Both the position numbers and the translations under genes were made by a program. The notes beneath the pieces are model-generated. The model ran no database searches. It worked only from the letters and a program-made list of their open reading frames with translations, and was not told the DNA's origin. This document shows positions 18,764-30,245 of a stretch of 64,000 nucleotides of DNA, in pieces (positions within the stretch are counted from its first letter, which is position 1; each line of letters starts with the position of its first letter). Where the stretch lies: the NCBI GenBank assembly GCA_030645475.1, contig JAUSMA010000021.1:1-64000 (forward strand), in the 5' to 3' direction. This DNA comes from Nitrospirota bacterium. GTDB taxonomy: Bacteria > Nitrospirota > Nitrospiria > Nitrospirales > Nitrospiraceae.

Positions 18764-21700
18764 CTATGAGTGGTGGTGATACTCCTGCAACGACCGGATG
18801 GTCAGCTCTGTCTTGAGAATCGCTTCAATGCCCATGACCGCCGCCCGTGCCCCCCGTATGGTCGTATAATAAGCCAGCCCTTTATTGAGAGCCTCCCGGC
18901 GGATCGACAAGGAATCAGCATGGGCCGAGGCGGTGCGTACCGTATTCACCACTAACGCGATCCGGCCGTTCTTAATATGGTCCACGACATGCGGGCGGCC
19001 TTCCTTGACCTTATTCACGGTCTCCGTATGGACTCCGTGGTCGCGCAAATAAGCTGCCGTTCCACTCGTGGCTTCAATGGCAAACCCCAGCCGCTGCAGT
19101 TGTTGCACGACTTCCAACGCCGCCGGTCGATCGCTCTCCTTCACGCTGATGAAGGCCGTGCCGCCCTTCGGCAGGGGCGCACCGGCGCCTGCCTGAGATT
19201 TCGCGAAGGCCCATCCGAAATCCTGATCGATGCCCATGACTTCTCCGGTGGACTTCATCTCCGGGCCCAAGAGCACATCCACCCCCGGAAACTTATTGAA
19301 GGGGAAGACGGATTCTTTCACAGACAGATGTGCGGGCGCAGGGGCCTCGACCAGCCCCAATTCAGGAAGGGTCTTACCCACCATGGTCTTCATCGCCAGC
19401 TTGGCCAGCGGCACACCAATGGCTTTACTCACGAACGGCACGGTGCGTGAGCCTCGAGGATTCACCTCCAACACATAGATCGTCTTGTCTTTAATCGCAA
19501 ATTGCGCGTTCATCAGGCCGATCACCCCGAGCTCCAGGGCCAACGCCTTCATTTGTCGACGAATCTCTTCGACAACACTGTGATCAAGTGAATAGGGCGG
19601 CAACGAACAGGCTGAGTCCCCCGAATGCACCCCGGCTTCTTCGATATGCTCCATAATCCCGGCCACCACGACGTTCGTCCCGTCTGAAATGGCATCGGCA
19701 TCGACTTCAATCGCATCAGAAAGATACTTATCGATCAGCACGGGATGTTTCGGCGAGGCTTTCACGGCCGACTTCATATATTCCAACAAGCCGGACTCGT
19801 CGTAGACGATCTGCATGGATCGCCCGCCCAGCACATACGAAGGCCTCACCATGACCGGATAGCTGATCTGCGCGGCGATCCGAAGGGACTCGTCAACGGA
19901 TCGGGCCATGCCGCTCTCCGCTTGGCGAAGCCCGAGCTTATTTAAGAGGTCGCGGAATCGTTCTCGATCTTCTGCTCGGTCGATCGCGTCAGGACTTGTG
20001 CCCAGAATTCGCACCCCGGCCTTGGACAAGGGGAGCGCGAGCTTGAGCGGAGTCTGCCCGCCGAACTGTAAGACGACACCCAACGGCTGTTCGCGCTCCA
20101 CGATGTTGAGGACGTCCTCCTCAGTCAACGGCTCAAAATAGAGCCGATCCGAGGTGTCGTAGTCGGTACTCACCGTTTCGGGGTTGCAATTCACCATGAT
20201 CGATTCGATGCCTTCTTCGCGAAGCGCCATCACCGCATGAACACAGCAGTAGTCGAATTCGATCCCCTGTCCGATACGATTCGGTCCTCCCCCGAGGATG
20301 ATGACTTTCTTCCGGTCTGTCGGGCGCGCCTCACATTCGCTTCCATATGTCGAATAGAGATACGGGGTATGGGCTTCAAACTCTGCGGCGCAGGTATCGA
20401 CGCGTTTATACGTCACCCCTCTGCGGCCCTGGCCTGCACGGGTCCGCTGCTTCCTGACGGAGGCCGATGTGGACCCGATGAGCTGCGCGATCCGATCGTC
20501 TGAAAATCCCAGTTCTTTGGCTTGCCACAGAAGCGACTCTTCAAGCGCGGATGATTTCTTCCCTGCCTGGCCGACCAGCACCGCTTCAAATTGAATCAGC
20601 TCCCGGATCTGCTCGAGGAACCAGGGGTCGATCATCGTGAGGGCAAAAAGGTCGTCATTGGACAGACCGAGTCGCATGCCATCGGCAACATGCCACAGCC
20701 GCTCCGCAATCGGAGTCCGCAGATGTTGGCGTACCCGCTCCAGCGCTTGTGGCCGATCGAACCCTTCAGGGATGCCTCGGTCCAACCCCTCCCGCGAGGA
20801 GAACCCGTTCATGTTCAACTCCAGCGAACGAATCGCCTTCTGCAAAGCTTCCTTGAAGGTCCGCCCGATCGCCATCACTTCGCCCACGGATTTCATCTGT
20901 GTCGTGAGGGTTGGATCGGCTCCTCGGAACTTCTGAAACGCAAAGCGAGGGATCTTCACCACCACATAGTCGATCGTGGGTTCGAAGGAGGCTTTAGTCA
21001 CACCGGTAATGTCGTTGGTGATTTCATCCAGCGTGTAGCCCACGGCGAGCTTCGCGGCAATCTTGGCGATAGGAAATCCCGTCGCTTTGGAAGCCAGTGC
21101 GGAGCTCCTCGATACACGAGGATTCATTTCGATGATCACCATGTCGCCATTCTTAGGATTCAGGCCGAACTGGACGTTCGATCCGCCGGTATCGACGCCG
21201 ATCTCACGCATAATCCGAACCGCAGCATCCCGCATGCGTTGATATTCTTTGTCCGACAGTGTCATCGCCGGTGCGACGGTGATGCTATCGCCTGTATGCA
21301 CGCCCATCGGGTCCAGATTTTCGATCGGACAGATAATGACGACATTGTCCTTAAGGTCCCGCATCACCTCAAGTTCATACTCTTTCCAGCCAATCAGCGA
21401 TTCCTCGATCAGCACTTGACTGACCGGACTCATCGCTAAGGCCCAGTCGATCAGCTTCTCGAACTCTTCCCGATTGTAGGCGATGTTTCCACCGGTTCCA
21501 CCCATGGTAAACGACGGTCGAATGATCGCCGGGAATCCGACCTGCTCAAGAATCTTGATCGCTTCTTCACGGGTATGCGCCGTTCCGCTGGTTGGCACGC
21601 GCAACCCGATACGCTGCATCGCATGTTTGAACGCTTCGCGATCCTCAGCCTTATGAATCGCTTCGGCGGACGCGCCGATTAGCTTCACTCCGTATTTTTC

Positions 21701-22024
21701 GAGCGTCCCCCGCTTGACCAAGGCCATCGTCGCATTCAACGCGGTCTGTCCTCCCATGGTTGGGAGCAGGGCGTCAGGACGCTCACGCTCGATCACTTTC
21801 TCAACCACCTCAGCTGTGATCGGCTCCACATAGGTCCGATCGGCCAACTCTGGATCGGTCATGATCGTTGCCGGGTTGCTGTTGATAAGAATGACCCGGT
21901 AACCTTCTTCTCTCAGAGCTTTGCAGGCCTGCGTGCCGGAATAGTCGAACTCACAGGCCTGACCGATCACGATCGGGCCAGACCCGATCAACAAAATGGA
22001 TTTGATATCTGTTCGCCTTGGCAC
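18764..22024 (-). CDS. carB: Carbamoyl-phosphate synthase large chain
   Basis: A 1086-residue enzyme, the full length for this family, that makes carbamoyl phosphate for pyrimidines and arginine. Two ATP-grasp halves are visible: [20 protein letters not shown] at the start and [19 protein letters not shown] at about 570, with [16 protein letters not shown] and [16 protein letters not shown] as the matching metal-binding segments. The C-terminal MGS-like allosteric domain ([16 protein letters not shown]) is where UMP usually acts. GTG start; greA follows after 15 bases and an M48 protease gene precedes it by 22. Confidence 0.97.
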   Translation of the reverse strand: MPRRTDIKSILLIGSGPIVIGQACEFDYSGTQACKALREEGYRVILINSNPATIMTDPELADRTYVEPITAEVVEKVIERERPDALLPTMGGQTALNATMALVKRGTLEKYGVKLIGASAEAIHKAEDREAFKHAMQRIGLRVPTSGTAHTREEAIKILEQVGFPAIIRPSFTMGGTGGNIAYNREEFEKLIDWALAMSPVSQVLIEESLIGWKEYELEVMRDLKDNVVIICPIENLDPMGVHTGDSITVAPAMTLSDKEYQRMRDAAVRIMREIGVDTGGSNVQFGLNPKNGDMVIIEMNPRVSRSSALASKATGFPIAKIAAKLAVGYTLDEITNDITGVTKASFEPTIDYVVVKIPRFAFQKFRGADPTLTTQMKSVGEVMAIGRTFKEALQKAIRSLELNMNGFSSREGLDRGIPEGFDRPQALERVRQHLRTPIAERLWHVADGMRLGLSNDDLFALTMIDPWFLEQIRELIQFEAVLVGQAGKKSSALEESLLWQAKELGFSDDRIAQLIGSTSASVRKQRTRAGQGRRGVTYKRVDTCAAEFEAHTPYLYSTYGSECEARPTDRKKVIILGGGPNRIGQGIEFDYCCVHAVMALREEGIESIMVNCNPETVSTDYDTSDRLYFEPLTEEDVLNIVEREQPLGVVLQFGGQTPLKLALPLSKAGVRILGTSPDAIDRAEDRERFRDLLNKLGLRQAESGMARSVDESLRIAAQISYPVMVRPSYVLGGRSMQIVYDESGLLEYMKSAVKASPKHPVLIDKYLSDAIEVDADAISDGTNVVVAGIMEHIEEAGVHSGDSACSLPPYSLDHSVVEEIRRQMKALALELGVIGLMNAQFAIKDKTIYVLEVNPRGSRTVPFVSKAIGVPLAKLAMKTMVGKTLPELGLVEAPAPAHLSVKESVFPFNKFPGVDVLLGPEMKSTGEVMGIDQDFGWAFAKSQAGAGAPLPKGGTAFISVKESDRPAALEVVQQLQRLGFAIEATSGTAAYLRDHGVHTETVNKVKEGRPHVVDHIKNGRIALVVNTVRTASAHADSLSIRREALNKGLAYYTTIRGARAAVMGIEAILKTELTIRSLQEYHHHS

Positions 22025-22046
22025 AGAAACCTCGTTTCAGGGTCAG

Positions 22047-23021
22047 CTAACTAGTTTGTGGCATGGGCCCGATGGTCGGCCTGTATGGCGCTGGTGGCGG
22101 CGGAACCGCCCCTCCCCCAGGCCCATGATAATACTGGAGCGCCTCGGGAAGCCAGGCTTCAATCTGGTTGATACGTGTCAAATCGGACGGATGAGTGGAA
22201 AGAAACTCAGGGATCGCCTGCTGCGAGCGGAAGCAGACCTTACCGATCATCTGCCTCGGACAGCCGCTCATGCGCTCCCAAAATGGAACCGCTTGACGCG
22301 GATCGTACCCGGCCTGGGCCATCAATCGAAGTCCAATGTAATCGGCTTCTGATTCTTGTTTTCGATTAAACGGCAGCGACACATTGACCCCGTAGGCCCC
22401 CAACAGGCCCTGGATCGCACCGGGATTGGCATGGCCTGAGGCCGCCGCACCCAATGCGCCCAATTGGGCAATTTGGTCCAGGATACTTCGACTCATCCGT
22501 TCGACCCCGTGACGCTGCAACGCATGTGCGACCTCATGCCCCATCACGGTTGCCAAGCCCACATCGTCTTTCGTCGTCTTGAGAATTCCGGTGAAGATGG
22601 CGACCTTCCCGCCTGGGAGGGCGAACGCATTAACCATCTTATCGTCTTGAATGACCGCAAATTCCCACTGATATTCAGGCTTGTTCGCAGCGTCAGCGAT
22701 TTTCCGTCCCACCCGATGCACCAACTCATTCACTTCGGCATTGTCACTCAGAGGCGCCGAGCGCAACACCTCGCGGAACGCGCTCAATCCGAATTCCAGC
22801 TCCTTCTCTTCGGAGAAAAAAATCACCTGGTCGCGAGCCGTACCCGGTGCGCGATAACAACCGGTCAAACTGCCGAACAGACTCAGCGCCGTGCCGACCC
22901 CTAGGACCGTACAGAGGTTCATGGCTCCATGGGCGCCCAGCGCCAGCATCGCTCGTCGCCCGACCGGCGTCGCTAACGCTCGCTCGACGGAATCCGAACT
23001 GTGATCAGCCGAACATGCCAT
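22047..23021 (-). CDS. M48-family metalloprotease, probable lipoprotein
   Basis: A 324-residue zinc protease. The HExxH motif is GHEVAHALQRHG (H162, E163, H166) and the third ligand is in ESEADYIG (E225). The N-terminus holds basic residues, a hydrophobic stretch and LTGCYR (C55), so it is probably a lipoprotein after a long leader. The C-terminus is proline-rich (PPPPAPYRPTIGP). Similar small M48 proteases (for example LoiP/BepA types) take part in envelope quality control. It sits between sppA (6-base gap) and carB (22-base gap) in the pyrimidine operon. Confidence 0.88.
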   Translation of the reverse strand: MACSADHSSDSVERALATPVGRRAMLALGAHGAMNLCTVLGVGTALSLFGSLTGCYRAPGTARDQVIFFSEEKELEFGLSAFREVLRSAPLSDNAEVNELVHRVGRKIADAANKPEYQWEFAVIQDDKMVNAFALPGGKVAIFTGILKTTKDDVGLATVMGHEVAHALQRHGVERMSRSILDQIAQLGALGAAASGHANPGAIQGLLGAYGVNVSLPFNRKQESEADYIGLRLMAQAGYDPRQAVPFWERMSGCPRQMIGKVCFRSQQAIPEFLSTHPSDLTRINQIEAWLPEALQYYHGPGGGAVPPPPAPYRPTIGPMPQTS

Positions 23022-23027
23022 ACGACC

Positions 23028-23999
23028 CTACGGCATCCAGAGATACATGAACTGTGGCGTACCACCCCGTACCATCGACAGCAAATCCAAATTGGCGAAC
23101 CCGGCCATACTCACAGAACTCGTCCCGAACAGACGCGAGTATATATTATTCTGATATTCCCCCCGACGCCCATAGGTCACAACCCGCGCCTCGGTCAGAC
23201 CCGCCTTCTTCTTGGCCAGCTCGAGCGCGTCATCAAGATACCCGATCTCGTCGATCAAACCTGCCGCCTTGGCCTGATCTCCTGAATAGATCCGTCCATC
23301 GGCCAACTTCTTGATTTGATCGGCCGTCAGATGGGGACGCCCCTCCTGTACCACGGCCAGAAACCGATGATAGAAGGAATCGATCACGCTCTGAAAAATC
23401 CCCCGCTCTTCCGGCGTCATGACTCGAAAGGGTGAGCCCATGTCCTTGCGGGGGCCTGAGGTGATGGCGTTCGCCTCGACACCCACTTTTTCAAGCAAGC
23501 CTCGCGCATTGACGGTCAGCATGATGACACCGATGCTGCCCGTCACCGTTGAGGGATGGACCAAAATGCTGTCCGCTGCCATGGCCAAGTAGTAGCCCCC
23601 AGACGCCGCAACATCCATCATCGAGGCAATCACGGGAACCTTCTTCTTGAGCTTGAACTCCCGCAACTCGTGATACAGAATGTCCGAAGCGGTCACCGTT
23701 CCACCCGGACTGTTGATCCGAACGACCACCGCTTTCACCTTGTCGTCCTTCGAAGCCCTTGTCAGCTCTTCCCTGAACGTAGCCAACATATTAGGCTGCG
23801 ACACGAGCCCGTCTTTATCTTGTGAGCTGATCACACCCGATAGGTCGAGCAACAACACTTTCCCCTCGCCTGTGCCGCTCAGCTGTACTTCTTGCACCGG
23901 CCCCGATGGTTCGATGAGGTTGACCGTGATGCAACTGGATTGCAGGCTGATGGCCGCAAGGAGACACAGCCGACCAAGAGTGACACACATTTTATGCAT
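23028..23999 (-). CDS. sppA: Signal peptide peptidase SppA
   Basis: A 323-residue serine protease of the ClpP-like SppA family that degrades cleaved signal peptides. The nucleophile S133 is in [15 protein letters not shown] and the general base K185 in [12 protein letters not shown]-terminal signal sequence or membrane anchor ([12 protein letters not shown]), with C23 a possible lipidation site though the preceding residues are not an ideal lipobox. Its start overlaps the carA stop by eight bases. Length matches the short single-domain form rather than the double-length E. coli enzyme. Confidence 0.92.
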   Translation of the reverse strand: MHKMCVTLGRLCLLAAISLQSSCITVNLIEPSGPVQEVQLSGTGEGKVLLLDLSGVISSQDKDGLVSQPNMLATFREELTRASKDDKVKAVVVRINSPGGTVTASDILYHELREFKLKKKVPVIASMMDVAASGGYYLAMAADSILVHPSTVTGSIGVIMLTVNARGLLEKVGVEANAITSGPRKDMGSPFRVMTPEERGIFQSVIDSFYHRFLAVVQEGRPHLTADQIKKLADGRIYSGDQAKAAGLIDEIGYLDDALELAKKKAGLTEARVVTYGRRGEYQNNIYSRLFGTSSVSMAGFANLDLLSMVRGGTPQFMYLWMP

Positions 24000-25167
24000 G
24001 CTGTTTCTCCATCAGCTGAATAAACTCGGTGAATAAATAGGCCGAGTCATGGGGCCCGGGGGAGGCCTCCGGGTGATACTGCACCGAGAATACTGGACGA
24101 TCCACACAGGCCAATCCTTCAATGGAGTGATCGTTCAGACTCAGATGTGTCACCGCGACCTTCCCGAACGACGTCTCGATGACGGGCGGCCGATCTGGAA
24201 TGGCACTGATCGGCTGCGTGACTTGCACGGCGAAGTTGTGGTTCTGCGACGTGATCTCGACTTGTCTCGTGCGGAGATTCATGACGGGATGATTCGCCCC
24301 ATGATGGCCGAACTTTAACTTATAGGTCTTGAGCCCCAGTGCGAGGCCAAGAATCTGATGTCCTAAACAAATACCGAAGAGCGGATACTGACCGATCAAC
24401 TCCCTCACCGCCTCGATGGCGTACGGTACCCCTTCAGGATCCCCTGGCCCGTTCGACAGAAAAACCCCGTCCGGCTTGAGCGCGTGAACCTGCTTCGCGG
24501 TGGTCGAAGCCGGCACAACGGTGACGGCACAGCCCACATCCACAAGTTGGCGAAGAATATTCTGTTTCACCCCAAAATCATAGGCCACAACATGCCAGCG
24601 TCTGGTCGCAGCAACGCGAGGCTTGTCGCCGAGCGAAGGAATCCATTCACCCGATCCCTCCGTCCATTGATAGGACTTCTCGCAGGTGACGGTGGTCGCC
24701 AGATCGCGGCCAATGATGCTGGGGGCCGCTTTCGCCTTCTCCACAGCTCGGCGGGCATCCATCTCAACATGGGTAATGAGGCCCTGCTGCGAGCCATATT
24801 CGCGCAAGTGGCGCGTGAGGGCCCTCGTATCCAGCCCTTCGATGCCGACGATCTTCGCATCCTGTAAATAGTCTTGGAGCTGCTGTTTGCTGCGCCAGTT
24901 ACTGGCGAGCGAACTGGCCTCTTTGACGATGAATCCTTCAGCCCAGATCCGCCTCGACTCGATATCCTCCGGTGTGACCCCGTAGTTTCCAATGTGGGGA
25001 CAGGTCATGGTAATGATCTGTCCTTTATAGGAAGGGTCGGTCAAAACTTCCTGGTAGCCAGTCATGGCCGTGTTAAACACGACTTCGCCGACTGTCTCCC
25101 CTTCATATCCCAATGCACGCCCCTCGAAGAGCGTGCCATCCGCCAATGCTAATAACGCTTTTTTCAC
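23992..25167 (-). CDS. carA: Carbamoyl-phosphate synthase small chain
   Basis: The 391-residue glutaminase subunit supplying ammonia to CarB. The triad is C267 in [13 protein letters not shown]365 and E367 in [11 protein letters not shown]; the N-terminal domain shows [19 protein letters not shown]. Starts at GTG overlapping the DUF4149 stop (GTGA). Separated from carB by sppA and the M48 gene, both in the same direction. Confidence 0.97.
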   Translation of the reverse strand: MKKALLALADGTLFEGRALGYEGETVGEVVFNTAMTGYQEVLTDPSYKGQIITMTCPHIGNYGVTPEDIESRRIWAEGFIVKEASSLASNWRSKQQLQDYLQDAKIVGIEGLDTRALTRHLREYGSQQGLITHVEMDARRAVEKAKAAPSIIGRDLATTVTCEKSYQWTEGSGEWIPSLGDKPRVAATRRWHVVAYDFGVKQNILRQLVDVGCAVTVVPASTTAKQVHALKPDGVFLSNGPGDPEGVPYAIEAVRELIGQYPLFGICLGHQILGLALGLKTYKLKFGHHGANHPVMNLRTRQVEITSQNHNFAVQVTQPISAIPDRPPVIETSFGKVAVTHLSLNDHSIEGLACVDRPVFSVQYHPEASPGPHDSAYLFTEFIQLMEKQHA

Positions 25168-25685
25168 GTGAGCGCTCCGTCCCGATGCAGCAATCGTTTA
25201 GCCTTGATTCCGGTCAATAGGATACCCAGCACGAGATTCACCATATAGAACGACCGGACCGGCATGTGAATACGGAAAAATGCTTCGAACGCCGCCTTCC
25301 TTGCGACCTCATCTTTTACGGCGAAGGCCTGCGCTTGAAGCGAGGCGGCCTGTGGATGCAGCCAGAGAATAATGACCCCAGCAATCACCGACATCCCCAC
25401 TAGCAACGCCATCTCGCTCCGACTAACCACCACCGCCTGGTTTCCACTCCACCAGCGATACCAGGTTCCGGCACATAAGATAGCCAGCGCCCCGATCACG
25501 AAGCGATTATATCCCTCAAACGCTCGCGTCAGAAAGAACCCGCCTGAGTCCTGCCCACCGAACGTATTAAAGACAGCTGGAATGACCGCTCCAATGAGCA
25601 CCAGCAATCCGCCGACCCATATGCCCAAGGCCAGCCATTCACAGGTCAGGCAACAGACCAGGCCCCAGCGGAAGTGGCGTGGCAC
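25164..25685 (-). CDS. DUF4149-like membrane protein
   Basis: A 173-residue protein with four predicted transmembrane helices ([65 protein letters not shown]). The long middle loop carries [14 protein letters not shown]. This layout matches DUF4149/TMEM205-type proteins of unknown function. I set the start at a GTG that overlaps the pyrC stop (TAGTG) with GGCGGAGGG just before it; a longer frame upstream lies wholly inside pyrC. It lies directly between pyrC and carA. Confidence 0.72.
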   Translation of the reverse strand: MPRHFRWGLVCCLTCEWLALGIWVGGLLVLIGAVIPAVFNTFGGQDSGGFFLTRAFEGYNRFVIGALAILCAGTWYRWWSGNQAVVVSRSEMALLVGMSVIAGVIILWLHPQAASLQAQAFAVKDEVARKAAFEAFFRIHMPVRSFYMVNLVLGILLTGIKAKRLLHRDGALT

Positions 25686-26971
25686 TAGCCCTCCGCCTGA
25701 CTGGCCTCGAACACGACCCGGCCGCCGACGATGGTCGTCCGCACTCGCCCCTTCACCTTCCATCCGGCAAAGGGGGTGTTTCGACTTTTCGAGAAAAACC
25801 TGGCCGGATCGACCTCCCACGATTCCTGTTGATCGACAATCGTGACATCGGCATCGGCCCCGACCGCCAACGTGCCTTTGGCCAATCCAAATACCTTCGC
25901 CGGAGCGGTACTCAGCTTATCGACCGCCGCCTCCAACGACAAGACCCCTTCATCGACCAAGGCGAAGGTCAACGGTAGTGCTGTCTCCAACCCGACAATG
26001 CCGAACGGCGCTTCGGCAAAACCCAGCTGTTTTTCCTGAGTGGCATGCGGCGCATGATCCGTGGCAATGACATCAATGGTCCCGTCGCGAAGACCGTCCT
26101 TAATAGCTTGTACATCCTTCCAGGTCCGAAGCGGGGGATTCATTTTGGCATAGGTGTTGTACCCTCGGACCGTTTCCTCCGTGATGGTAAAGTGATGGGG
26201 GCAGGCCTCGGCCGTCACTTTCAGTCCACGGGACTTGGCCTCTCGCACCATCCGGGCCGAACCCTCTGTGCTGATATGAGCTAGATGCAGCCGGGCTCCG
26301 GTCAGTTCCGCCAAGGCAACATTACGCGCCACCATCACATCTTCTGCCGCAGAGGGAATTCCGGGGAGCCCCAACTCGGTTGAGATAGCCCCTTCGTTCA
26401 TACAGCCTCCCTCGGCGAGATGCAGGTCTTCGCAATGATCGACCACCGCCACATCGAAGGCCAAGGCGTACTCCATCGCTCGCCGCATCACCAAACTGTT
26501 CATCACCGGCTTCCCGTCGTCCGAAATGGCGACACAACCGGCACGCCGCAAGTCGCCGATCTCCGCCAGTTCTTTCCCTTCGGAGCCTTTCGTGATCGCG
26601 CCGATCGGAAACACATTCGCCAGCCCAGCCGCCCGCGCCCGTTCGAGCATGAACTCTGTAATCGCTTGATTGTCATTGACGGGATTGGTGTTCGGCATAC
26701 AACAGACCGACGTGAACCCGCCGGCTACCGCCGCCGCCGCTCCACTCTGAATCGACTCTTTGTATTCGAAACCAGGCTCCCTGAAATGGACATGAAGATC
26801 GACAAAGCCTGGAAGAACCAATCGTCCCCTAGCATCAATCTTCGTGGCCCCTGCGGGAGCCGTCAGATTCGGCCCCACCGCGACGATTCGCCCTGCATCG
26901 ATCAGCACATCGGCCACGCCATTGAACCGTCCCGGATCGATCACGTGCCCGCCCGCAATATGAATAGCCAC
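25685..26971 (-). CDS. pyrC: Dihydroorotase
   Basis: A 428-residue amidohydrolase that cyclises carbamoyl-aspartate. Metal-binding residues are H60 and H62 in FVDLHVHFREPG, with the later HCED, HLAHIST and VIATDHAPHA motifs. CMPNTNPVND is the typical substrate-loop segment. Length fits the class I (long) form. Three bases separate the start from the pyrB stop. Confidence 0.95.
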   Translation of the reverse strand: MAIHIAGGHVIDPGRFNGVADVLIDAGRIVAVGPNLTAPAGATKIDARGRLVLPGFVDLHVHFREPGFEYKESIQSGAAAAVAGGFTSVCCMPNTNPVNDNQAITEFMLERARAAGLANVFPIGAITKGSEGKELAEIGDLRRAGCVAISDDGKPVMNSLVMRRAMEYALAFDVAVVDHCEDLHLAEGGCMNEGAISTELGLPGIPSAAEDVMVARNVALAELTGARLHLAHISTEGSARMVREAKSRGLKVTAEACPHHFTITEETVRGYNTYAKMNPPLRTWKDVQAIKDGLRDGTIDVIATDHAPHATQEKQLGFAEAPFGIVGLETALPLTFALVDEGVLSLEAAVDKLSTAPAKVFGLAKGTLAVGADADVTIVDQQESWEVDPARFFSKSRNTPFAGWKVKGRVRTTIVGGRVVFEASQAEG

Positions 26972-26974
26972 GAT

Positions 26975-27895
26975 TCAGTTCGCTCCTGACATAAGATAGA
27001 GAATACCCATGCGAACGGCCACGCCGTTCGCCACCTGATCCAGAATGACCGAGGACAAACTATCGGCCACCTCAGGAGCAATTTCGACCCCTCGATTGAT
27101 CGGACCTGGATGCATCACGATAGCCCCTGGGTCGGCTAACTTGACCCGTTCAGCCGTCAGCCCGTAAAGCCGCGCATATTCGCGGATGGTTGGAAACATC
27201 GCCTTGCCCTGCCGTTCGAGCTGCAATCGCAACATCATGATGACCTGCACGCCGCGCAAGGCCTCATCGAGATGATAATAGACTCGTGCGCCCAGCTTAT
27301 CGACGCCACTGGGTATCATCGTCGGCGGCCCTACGACCCGAACTTCCGCTCCTAACTTGACCAGCGCATGAATGTTCGAGCGAGCCACCCGGCTATGCGC
27401 CACATCTCCGACGATCGCCACCTTGAGCCCCTCGAACGACAGGCCTCGCTCCCGAATGGTATAGAGATCCAGGAGGCCTTGGGTCGGATGCTCATGCCAC
27501 CCGTCTCCGGCATTGATTACGGAAGATTTCACCCCGCGGGCCAGGGCCTCGGCTGCACCGGCCGAGGGGTGGCGCAAGACGATAATATCCGCCTGCATCG
27601 CCTCGATATTGCGCGCGGTATCGAGCAATGTTTCGCCTTTGACCACACTGCTCGACGACGGCGAAAAATTGATGACGTCGGCGCTCAGCCGTTTTGCCGC
27701 CAACTCGAACGAGGTGCGCGTCCTCGTACTGGGCTCAAAAAACAGATTGACCACGGTGCGCCCACGAAGTGCCGGGACTTTTTTGATTTCCCGACCGCTC
27801 ACCTCCTTGAACGAATCGGCCGTCTCCAAGATTAACCGGATCTCGTCGACGGACAAGGGCGCTAGGCTCAAGAGGTCTTTGCGTTTGAGGCTCAT
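26975..27895 (-). CDS. pyrB: Aspartate carbamoyltransferase catalytic chain
   Basis: Makes carbamoyl-aspartate. The carbamoyl-phosphate loop is [26 protein letters not shown] and [13 protein letters not shown] complete the active site; the C-terminus carries [13 protein letters not shown] chose ATG 27895 (306 residues) because GGAG lies eight bases before it; an in-frame GTG at 27907 is also possible. No pyrI regulatory chain is present, so regulation is probably through PyrR. Confidence 0.96.
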   Translation of the reverse strand: MSLKRKDLLSLAPLSVDEIRLILETADSFKEVSGREIKKVPALRGRTVVNLFFEPSTRTRTSFELAAKRLSADVINFSPSSSSVVKGETLLDTARNIEAMQADIIVLRHPSAGAAEALARGVKSSVINAGDGWHEHPTQGLLDLYTIRERGLSFEGLKVAIVGDVAHSRVARSNIHALVKLGAEVRVVGPPTMIPSGVDKLGARVYYHLDEALRGVQVIMMLRLQLERQGKAMFPTIREYARLYGLTAERVKLADPGAIVMHPGPINRGVEIAPEVADSLSSVILDQVANGVAVRMGILYLMSGAN

Positions 27896-27908
27896 CGTTT
27901 TCTCCACC

Positions 27909-28520
<612 letters not shown>

Positions 28521-28564
28521 GGGGTACATCGACAGACTGATAGGTACTTGAAGCCCACGAACAC

Positions 28565-28597
28565 TCCTTGCTCACCTCGCAGGATGAGCATTAAAGG
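28565..28597 (-). promoter_or_regulatory. PyrR-binding leader hairpin (anti-antiterminator)
   Basis: The leader RNA has TGCTCA-TCCTGCGAGG-TGAGCA, a 6-bp stem, with CCTTT before and AAGG after it. The loop fits the PyrR consensus UCCNGNGAGG at every position. PyrR bound here is expected to block the antiterminator and favour the downstream terminator. Confidence 0.88.
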
Positions 28598-28604
28598 TTG
28601 CGTT

Positions 28605-28634
28605 ATCTTACTGAGGCCGAAGGAACGCTGTCAA
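28605..28634 (-). promoter_or_regulatory. Promoter of the pyr operon
   Basis: A perfect -35 box TTGACA (28629-28634), an 18-base spacer, and -10 TAAGAT (28605-28610). Transcription would begin near 28598, immediately before the PyrR hairpin, as expected for an attenuated leader. Confidence 0.85.
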
Positions 28635-29148
28635 GCCGTGAGACGATACTCGCTCTACAGGTCCGCACTGAGAGGTTCCACCTCTCCAGTTGATGGAGCC
28701 ACGACTCGCCATGAACTCGACGAAGCGAGCGCCAGCAGCAGAATCGCTGCCCAGTGACGTGACAACGAACACGCAGTGGAGCGGCCACGATCAATATGGA
28801 GGGACGACGATGGCCGCCAAGAGTCCTCTCGAAATGGCCGTACCGACGATCATGGATAGAATAGGCTGAGTTGTTCCCGCGCCAGAGGCAGACCTACCGT
28901 TAAACACAATGCAATGCTCTCCCCCATGGGCGCCCATCCACAATTAGCCAACCCACAACATATGGTGGTCAGATGCATGCAAGGCGAGATGCCTTCCTGT
29001 CTCTCCAGGGAAAAAACTGGACAGTGAGATGCATAGTTGGACCACATCGGCATCGAACGCTCAATATTTCTCGTTCACCAACCGATACAGGTCATAACAG
29101 AAACTGAGACCAACGTTACCTGATCCAACACACAGAGGAGGACCGATT
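28635..29148. other. Intergenic region between the pyr operon and bactofilin genes
   Basis: About 510 bases with divergent genes either side. No credible gene or structured RNA was recognised. The right end carries the strong ribosome site AGAGGAGGACC before the first bactofilin, and promoter sequences for it presumably lie here. Confidence 0.4.
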
Positions 29149-29649
29149 ATGTGGCAGCCGGAAAAGCAGGACAACAGACGTTCGACGCAATCCCTCTCAG
29201 ACCTGGAGGGCATCATCCCTTCATCGCCAAACTCTCGACCGGAATCGACTGAAGCCATCGTGGCCTTCGTCGGCAAAGGCGTCGAATTCAAAGGCACGAT
29301 CTCATACAGCGGAACTGTGCGGATCGATGGCTTTCTTGATGGAGAGATCCACACCGACGGGACCTTGCTGGTCGGAGAGGAAGCCGTCCTCACAGCCAAA
29401 GTGAGCGCAGGGACCATCGTGTGTATGGGAAAAATCACCGGCGATGTCGTGGCAAAAGAAAAAATCAAGCTGCTCGCTCCTGCCGTGCTCAATGGCGGCG
29501 TAAAGACCCCGATGCTCTCGATCGAGGACGGCGTACTCTTCAATGGCACATTGGAGATGACTCAAGCAGTTCGAGAAGTGAGCCGGGAAACGACGCTCCG
29601 CTCCGTCGATGACGCCAGCGTTTCACCCATCAAGCGAGCCGCAGTATAG
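29149..29649 (+). CDS. Bactofilin (polymer-forming cytoskeletal protein)
   Basis: A 166-residue protein whose central 110 residues are a beta-helix of the bactofilin (DUF583) type: IVAFVGKGVEFKGTISYSG, VRIDGFLDGEIHTDGTLLVG, VSAGTIVCMGKITGDVV and LNGGVKTPMLSIEDGVLFNG. Short unstructured tails flank it (N-terminal 40, C-terminal 30). Such proteins polymerise without nucleotide and often organise envelope or pilus machinery. It has the ribosome site AGAGGAGG. A second bactofilin follows. Confidence 0.9.
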   Translation: MWQPEKQDNRRSTQSLSDLEGIIPSSPNSRPESTEAIVAFVGKGVEFKGTISYSGTVRIDGFLDGEIHTDGTLLVGEEAVLTAKVSAGTIVCMGKITGDVVAKEKIKLLAPAVLNGGVKTPMLSIEDGVLFNGTLEMTQAVREVSRETTLRSVDDASVSPIKRAAV

Positions 29650-29792
29650 GGCCCATGAAACGTAACCTGACTGCCTCTCGTATGAACGCACAGCAACGTG
29701 GATGCCCAACTCGCATGCACAGGGCCTCCGAGCGACCGATCCGAACAGCCGTGCGGGCTTGTCATAGGGAGCGCATGTATTAGGAGGATGTC

Positions 29793-30239
29793 ATGTGGGC
29801 GTTCGGAAACACTCAACCGGGGACAGTAACGGGGCAGGAAGATTTTACCTTTCTGGGAAAGGACGTCGTCTTTAAAGGCACCCTGACCTTGGAGGGAAAC
29901 GTTCGTGTCGATGGTCAGCTTGAAGGTGAACTCCACTCAACCGGGACGCTGACGGTTGGGGAACATGCGATCATCAAAGGCAACATCACGGCCGGGGTCT
30001 TAATCACGAGCGGCAAAATCAAGGGAGATGTCACGGCCTCTGAAAAGGTCACCATCCTGAACCCGGGGATTGTGATCGGCGATATCCGCACTCCGACAAT
30101 TTCCATTGAGGCAGGAGCGCACTTTCACGGCTTATCCGATATGGGGACAGAGAAATGGGTCGAGGACCGCGATGCACCGAGCGAGAAGGTTCATGACCTC
30201 ACCGTCCACCGTGGAAGACTGCGGGCACCAGACTACTAG
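29793..30239 (+). CDS. Second bactofilin
   Basis: A 148-residue paralogue of the preceding gene: FTFLGKDVVFKGTLTLEG, VRVDGQLEGELHSTGTLTVG, ITAGVLITSGKIKGDV, GDIRTPTISIEAGAHFHGL. The ribosome site AGGAGGATGTC is strong. The tails are shorter and different. 143 bases separate the two genes, so they may form a two-gene operon. It ends six bases from the convergent end of the next minus-strand gene. Confidence 0.9.
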   Translation: MWAFGNTQPGTVTGQEDFTFLGKDVVFKGTLTLEGNVRVDGQLEGELHSTGTLTVGEHAIIKGNITAGVLITSGKIKGDVTASEKVTILNPGIVIGDIRTPTISIEAGAHFHGLSDMGTEKWVEDRDAPSEKVHDLTVHRGRLRAPDY

Positions 30240-30245
30240 ATTCCG

